DNA from: Acanthosepion esculentum
Lineage: Eukaryota; Mollusca; Cephalopoda; Sepiida; Sepiidae
Direction: 5' to 3'
Length of the DNA stretch: 64,000 bases
NCBI GenBank assembly: GCA_964036315.1
Contig: OZ038478.1
Span: 143,735,057-143,799,056, forward strand
Positions 59,560-64,000 of the stretch are shown here, one piece after another. The position numbers and the translations under genes were made by a program. The notes under the pieces are model-generated. The model searched no databases. It had not been told where the DNA came from and worked only from the letters and a program-made list of their open reading frames with translations. Each line of letters opens with the position of its first letter. Positions within the stretch are counted from its first letter, which is position 1.

Positions 59560-59900
59560 AGTGGTTAGCAATTCGTTTGCATATTTCTTTGAATTTGTGG
59601 ACGACTAAAGGAAGGTTTTCGTGGGATTTGTTGGTATGTTTTCTTTGATGCTATGCGGCCTTTTGTGACGGGTATCTTTTGGTGATTTAATACCTAAGTC
59701 TGCCATAACTTTATTTTCCGTATATGTGTTTCTTATTTTCTGGATTACGTCACTTGCGTGTTTAATGTGTGCTGGGAGGATTATGCGCAGGAATAAAGTT
59801 AAGAGGTTACTGATTGTTTTGTCTAGCTTGTGGGGTGGGGCGGTGCTGATGCAAAGTACAATGGTTTTGATGGATATGATGGGTTGTGTGTGTTCGTAAT
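59560..59900 (-). pseudogene. Possible Penelope-like RT fragment
   Basis: A 71-codon stop-free minus-strand stretch includes APPHKLDKTISNLLTLFL and PAHIKHASDVIQKIRN, then NKVMADLGIKSPKDTR. The A-P-x-H-x-L-x-K-x-I followed by H-I-K-x-A-S-D-x-I-x-K-I resembles the fingers region of Penelope-like reverse transcriptases. The later part does not match that expectation, so the call is tentative. No palm motif is present. Confidence 0.4.
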
Positions 59901-60019
59901 GGTGTTTAGTTTAGGGGGTTACAGGTTGCTATTGTGAGCTTTCGTGGGGTTTGAGTTATTCAGATGTGAGGAGGTAGTTGTTGATGTATTTTTAAGCTAG
60001 TTAACCTGAAGCAAGGCAG

Positions 60020-60275
60020 TAAACCAATGAGAAACAAGAGGGTACTGGATGGGGAATAACTAGAAAACAGAAATATTACTAAAGAGCGAAAAAACAAAAG
60101 AGTGATCAGGAAGACAGTAGATACCGATAGAAATTGCATTTAAGTTTTTGAAGATTAAAATGTTTGAAGATTAAAATTAAGTGGAAAGCAAGAAGCAGGA
60201 ATAAAGTTCCACCAGCAGACGTCAAAATTAACAACCTATCCTTTTCCGCAGACGGAAGGTCTATTTGACCTTATC
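60020..60275 (-). pseudogene. LINE fragment, C-terminal side (left of solo LTR 2)
   Basis: Continues on the minus strand from the part right of the LTR: after a YDKVK-like start it reads GKG(stop)VVNFDVCWWN, FIPASCFPLNFNLQTF and LQKLKCNFYRYLLSS. Thus the post-YADD GKGWLVNF block is joined directly to the extreme C-terminal LWNSLPASCFPPxxDLQ block, an internal deletion of the thumb and more. Downstream sequence resembles the 3' UTR at 49.86-50.02 kb. Confidence 0.75.
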
Positions 60276-60624
60276 ATACTTGTTGTGGATTCCGGGGTGA
60301 AATCCGGTATCAAATAATAACAAACGTCAAGAATGAATATAGGAAAATAAATGTATTAACGTAATAACACAAACTGCTACTACAGATTAGTAGTTCCAGG
60401 AATGCGGGTTAGTATGAAAATATATATATATAGTCTTTGATATCGACGTATCGCTGCATGACTTCTTACTGAGTCTACGTGTTCGTTACTGTGATTCTTG
60501 CACCGTCTCTGTGTGTGACTCTTCTACCGACCGTCTACTACTCTCTGGGTATTCACTGGCAGTAGTCTATGTATATCCTGGGTGAGTCCATTTGTTTAAA
60601 AAGGGGAAAACCCTCAACAATACT
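60276..60624 (+). mobile_element. Solo LTR 2 with 5-bp target-site duplication, inside a LINE
   Basis: The LTR proper is 60281-60619 (339 bp), beginning TGTTGTGG and ending CCCTCAACA, flanked by ATACT on both sides (60276-60280 and 60620-60624). It has the same family and orientation as solo LTR 1, with small insertions (for example TCCGGGGTGA after TGTTGTGGAT). The two flanks belong to one minus-strand LINE remnant, so the insertion site is defined to the base. Confidence 0.9.
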
Positions 60625-60790
60625 GATCAAACTTGTTATTGAGACAAGTGTAAATGATTGTGTTATCATCATAGGTAACAAGTTGACGGTTGATTAAGGT
60701 CATTAATGGGAATTAAAAACAAAGCCTGACTAAATTCGGGAAATATGTCCGTTGTGGTCTTGAATACTTTATAAGTGCTATTGGGGATGA
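60625..60790 (-). pseudogene. LINE fragment, YxDD side (right of solo LTR 2)
   Basis: The minus strand reads ALFLIPINDLNQPSTCYL, then after a frame slip YDDNTIIYTCLNNKFDQ. These are the F-INDL and YADDTTIYSCL blocks of the same LINE family as at 47.7 kb; the catalytic YADD appears as YDD after a slip. It ends at the LTR and resumes on its other side. Confidence 0.75.
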
Positions 60791-60799
60791 CTGTTTCAC

Positions 60800-61716
60800 A
60801 AAGGTATATAGTTATTTACTTCAGAGAATAAATAAACAGCACAGCCAAGAAAAACATTCGATGTATTGAATATAAATGAAAAGGTTTTGAAAATTGTATT
60901 TTCGTAAGGACGGCTTTTGAATATAAACACAGCATATTAAGCAATGAGGATGTTTTAAGGAAGATATGGATGTCGCAAGAAGACTGACACATGCAATCAA
61001 AATTGCAGACATTCAATGATGAAAATAGCCTGAAGAATTTAATCAAAACAAAGTATTTTGTAGGTAAATGTATTGGTTATAAAATCATTACCACACTAGA
61101 AACATTCGGCATTCATTGACCGAAAAATTAGCGTGCGTGCTATCAATTACAAACGACGGAAATTGGGGAAACGAAATGCGAAGGAACATTGAAAGAGTAA
61201 AAGATTCCTTTCAAATATTAAGCAAATTATTCGTTAGAATTATAACGCGAGCAGAATAAGAAGAAAACGTTATTCTCCCTTTACGTTACTCCCATTCTAG
61301 GTATTATATCCGTGACATAACAAGAGCGTAACTCACAGTGAGGGCAGAACGGAATAGCTTGAAGGAAAAAGAATGACAAGCGTTGTTTGTTCGCAGAGAT
61401 ATTTTTTATAATACGACAGACACAAATTTACATATATATATACAAACACATTTATCTATAACTATAACTATTGCTATAGCTATTCCCGTTCTACTTAGCG
61501 TATTAACCACTCTACATATTAGTCTTACTAATTATTTGTTTTTTCTTTCTTTGGACTAAAGACTTAAAGTACTGGACAATTTGTTTCACCCTGTTCTAAG
61601 GTGTTTATTTTTTTTATTTTTTATTTCCAATTTTTTCCTCGGGTACCCATTTGTTTTGACATAACTAGAAGTTGAGCTGTCCAAGTTTTTTTTTTCCAAA
61701 CGAGTATTACTATTAG

Positions 61717-61720
<4 letters not shown>
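60800..61720. other. Intergenic stretch; nothing recognised
   Basis: Minus-strand frames at 60816-61046 overlap in two phases without a recognised domain. Confidence 0.4.

Positions 61721-61723
<3 letters not shown>

Positions 61724-61784
<61 letters not shown>
61724..61784. repeat. (AT)n microsatellite
   Basis: Alternating TA run. Confidence 0.97.
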
Positions 61785-61786
<2 letters not shown>

Positions 61787-61862
61787 AAATTAAATTTTAA
61801 GTTTTTAGCTTCCATTTTTGAAATATGGTTATTACTGTGTAGCGAAAAATCATATTTTAAAT

Positions 61863-61965
61863 CAGTTAATTTATAATATTAATGCTCTCTAAATATATAT
61901 TGAGCACTATTTTGTAAAAAAATAAAAAATATCAATAAGAACACCGGATTACATATCTTACTGTT
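61863..61965. repeat. Dispersed flank repeat (copy 2)
   Basis: Matches 49066-49165 in the same orientation (TTTATAATATTAATGCTCT, ACTATTTTGTAAA, AAGAACACCGGATTAC). It is followed within 15 bases by an (AT)n(GT)n microsatellite. Confidence 0.75.
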
Positions 61966-61974
61966 TTTACTTTT

Positions 61975-61978
<4 letters not shown>

Positions 61979-62071
<93 letters not shown>

Positions 62072-62114
62072 TGTGTGTATGTGTGTGTCTGTGTGCGCGC
62101 GTGTGTGTGTGTCT
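61979..62114. repeat. Compound (AT)n(GT)n microsatellite
   Basis: AT run to 62036, then interrupted GT/GC run. Confidence 0.97.
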
Positions 62115-63150
62115 CACGTGGAGAACTAGATATCACATATGTCTATATAGCAAAGCAAATTATGAAGAGGAACAAAAGGAAAGCTCTTACATATAATTTG
62201 AAATTATTCTTGTCCTGAAGAAGACGTTTTTAGGATTACGGATTCACCTATGTTTCAAAAGGAAAAGGTATCATATCTTTGTAAGCTGGAGAGTCACATT
62301 TAGCTTTAGCCTGATATAACGAATGCAATATGAATAGAGGTAAACAAACTTCAGGTAACTTATCCATCAAACATGGGTAAGTGGTGGTAGAACTGGAATT
62401 GAAGTGACAGCAAATACAGAAACATTTCTAACAACTAGAAATGCTATGAAGGGATAAAGCACAGATGAAGAGATATTTTGTAGAAACCACTTTGATTATT
62501 TGTTCGACACAACGGTAAGAATAATCTTGACTCGAACAACAATTAAAATCTCGAATGAACTAAAGAATTCCAATTCTACTTATAACAGATACGATCCAAA
62601 TATACGTATTCACACACGCGATACATTTATGCTCATCGAAATAGATATACTTCTAGTTAACCATTAACAGAGACAGTTAAATGCTTGGATGACACTGATT
62701 ATTTCCCACATACATCTCAACGAGAATGTATTTTGATGAAAGAGGTGTATATCTTCAGACAAACTCTATGATGGAATATATGAATACGATGTGACAGATG
62801 TTATATTAAATTCTATAAATTTTCTATCTAGACGGTTTAGTTTGTCTGCATGGTTGGCAAGTGAATTTCTAATTGTGACAGAAAAGATGTGCATATAATT
62901 GTGTATGGACGAAGCTCTTTTCCGTGTTTGGTTACTCTCTGTATACATGTAAAGGGACACTTTTGCACCTGCACCCTGGAATATAATGACGGACAAGGCT
63001 GAATTACATACAGAATCAGTACAAACGGCTGTACATACAGGTATCATGCATGCGAATAATCTAATAATAATCTAAGAAAGAAGGTGTACAGTTGATCAAA
63101 TAGTTGCAGGTTTATATTTATAGATACGCAATGATATAGCTATGCTTGTA
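62115..63150. other. Intergenic stretch with a possible SINE-body scrap
   Basis: GGTAAC, then ATCCATCAAACATGG and GTGG...TAGAACT (62354-62396) follow the same order as 57840-57880 in the SINE, so a diverged SINE body may lie here. No A or B box was found. The remainder, including the frame 62766-63047 on the minus strand, is unrecognised. Confidence 0.35.
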
Positions 63151-63153
63151 TTA

Positions 63154-63156
<3 letters not shown>

Positions 63157-63223
<67 letters not shown>
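63157..63223. repeat. (AT)n microsatellite
   Basis: Alternating AT run. Confidence 0.97.
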
Positions 63224-63226
<3 letters not shown>

Positions 63227-63469
63227 CTAATTGTTAGATTAAGCTTTAAACCGTAGTATCTTAGAAATAATTAAAGATCTCTTTCTGGAATTCTCCGAAG
63301 TTTTTATAACACTATTGGACCCTTCTTTGAGTAATAAGAATGTGTAATTACTCTCTAAGCTTAAGAGAAGAATCGTGATGAAATCGATTATAAACAAAAA
63401 TGGCATTTTCATTCATTCATTAAACATAGCTAAGAATCGGAAAACTTATGAAGCATTGAAACAAAGTTC

Positions 63470-63470
<1 letters not shown>
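63224..63470. other. Short unassigned stretch
   Basis: No recognised sequence between two AT microsatellites. Confidence 0.4.

Positions 63471-63502
<32 letters not shown>
63471..63502. repeat. (AT)n microsatellite
   Basis: Short AT run directly before the dispersed module. Confidence 0.95.
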
Positions 63503-63503
<1 letters not shown>

Positions 63504-63507
<4 letters not shown>

Positions 63508-63630
63508 ATATAGTCTTAAAGTGTGCTATATTTATGGGGTAAAGTGCTCAATATCAGAGATAGAGCGTATGTAAATATAAAAGTGGACATGGAAGTCAGC
63601 ACTTAGAGGCGACAGTCTGTTTCATGCTAG
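63504..63630. repeat. Dispersed repeat module (copy 2)
   Basis: 63504-63538 matches 43897-43930 directly; 63583-63630 matches 43933-43980 in reverse complement. A 44-bp segment between them is absent from the other copy. Confidence 0.75.
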
Positions 63631-63698
63631 TGCAATCGTCAGGCGACTAGTGCTGTTATTTTTCTCGGCTGTTTATATAAGGGTCAGTGGTGCATTAT

Positions 63699-63973
63699 GG
63701 GTAGTATATTTTGGCGGATACTTTTACCGGAAGTCGCTTATTTGTTTATTTATTTATGTCAAATTATTTTGCTTGTTTTTTTGTTTGTTTTTTTATTTTA
63801 TTTTTATTTTTTATTTTATATATTTATTTATTTATTCTTTTATTTTGATCGGTGTTTTTGGTTAACGTAGTAAAAATTTGTTTATATAGCTTATTGTTGG
63901 TAGTCTATAATGGCCGCCATTTACCGGAAATCGCTTGTTCGCTTATTTATTTGGGTCAAATTGTTTTGCTTAT
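63699..63973. repeat. Imperfect direct repeat, period about 197 bp
   Basis: GGTAGT.TAT...GGC, TTACCGGAAGTCGCTTATTT and TCAAATTATTTTGCTTG (63699-63775) recur as TTACCGGAAATCGCTTGTTC and TCAAATTGTTTTGCTTA near 63896-63972. The region between is T-rich simple sequence. Confidence 0.6.
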
Positions 63974-64000
63974 TATTTTTATTTTTATTTGTATAACAGT

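Noticed and set aside
59116..60619. One short LTR retrotransposon with two LTRs
   Set aside because: Each LTR has its own perfect and different 5-bp target duplication, and no internal retroelement coding or primer site lies between them.

Overview
The window looks like repeat-rich, gene-poor nuclear DNA from a metazoan, most likely a mollusc and possibly an octopod cephalopod. The evidence is the mix of repeats: long AT/GT microsatellites, Penelope-like elements with GIY-YIG endonuclease remnants, two kinds of LINE, a mariner, a Helitron, a THAP/P-element-like transposon, Gypsy-type LTR pieces and a tRNA-derived SINE. The taxonomic guess rests on recalled resemblance and was not checked by any search. 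No intact host protein-coding gene, rRNA or bona fide tRNA gene could be supported.

Layout. Positions 1-31300 are one uninterrupted satellite array with a 93-bp monomer (about 336 copies). It is open at the left edge of the window and ends at a sharp boundary near 31300. It shows nested higher-order structure: multi-monomer blocks repeat at 651, 745, 1022, 1302, 4651, 5397 and 8091 bp. The last 1.4 kb is the most uniform part. Because 93 is divisible by 3, one forward frame stays open across many monomers, which gives spurious long ORFs.

31300-43900 is a graveyard of transposons. It holds a LINE reverse-transcriptase scrap (33.1 kb), an RTE-like LINE tail (33.9-34.4 kb), a Helitron helicase scrap (35.1-35.3 kb), a probable LTR with adjoining polypurine tract on the minus strand (35.6-36.1 kb), a decayed THAP/P-element-like transposase (36.7-38.0 kb, minus), a 375-bp imperfect tandem duplication (38.9-39.5 kb), an internally deleted mariner (40.2-40.8 kb), a second decayed transposase-like region (41.4-42.1 kb, minus) and a short GC-rich palindromic island (42.2-42.4 kb).

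43900-52600 contains a Penelope-like element tail (44.1-45.4 kb, minus), LINE fragments (47.7-48.1 and 49.5-50.0 kb, plus), a second GIY-YIG fragment (48.8-49.0 kb, minus) and microsatellites. Positions 52620-55228 are a second tandem array with a 71-bp unit that carries a built-in inverted repeat. It is cut off exactly at the first base of a Gypsy-type LTR (55229-55863), which is followed by a primer-binding site, a short leader, a truncated gag-like start and a pol scrap in inverted orientation.

56300-64000 has a promoter-like GC-richer stretch, a tRNA-derived SINE with a snap-back 5' end (57.7-58.0 kb), two separate solo LTRs each with its own perfect 5-bp target-site duplication (59116-59433 and 60281-60619), the second sitting inside a minus-strand LINE remnant, a possible Penelope-like RT scrap (59.56-59.9 kb), more microsatellites and partial dispersed repeats. 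Nothing here works together as a pathway. The interesting biology is repeat dynamics: satellite homogenisation, nested insertions, and element ends joined to microsatellites.
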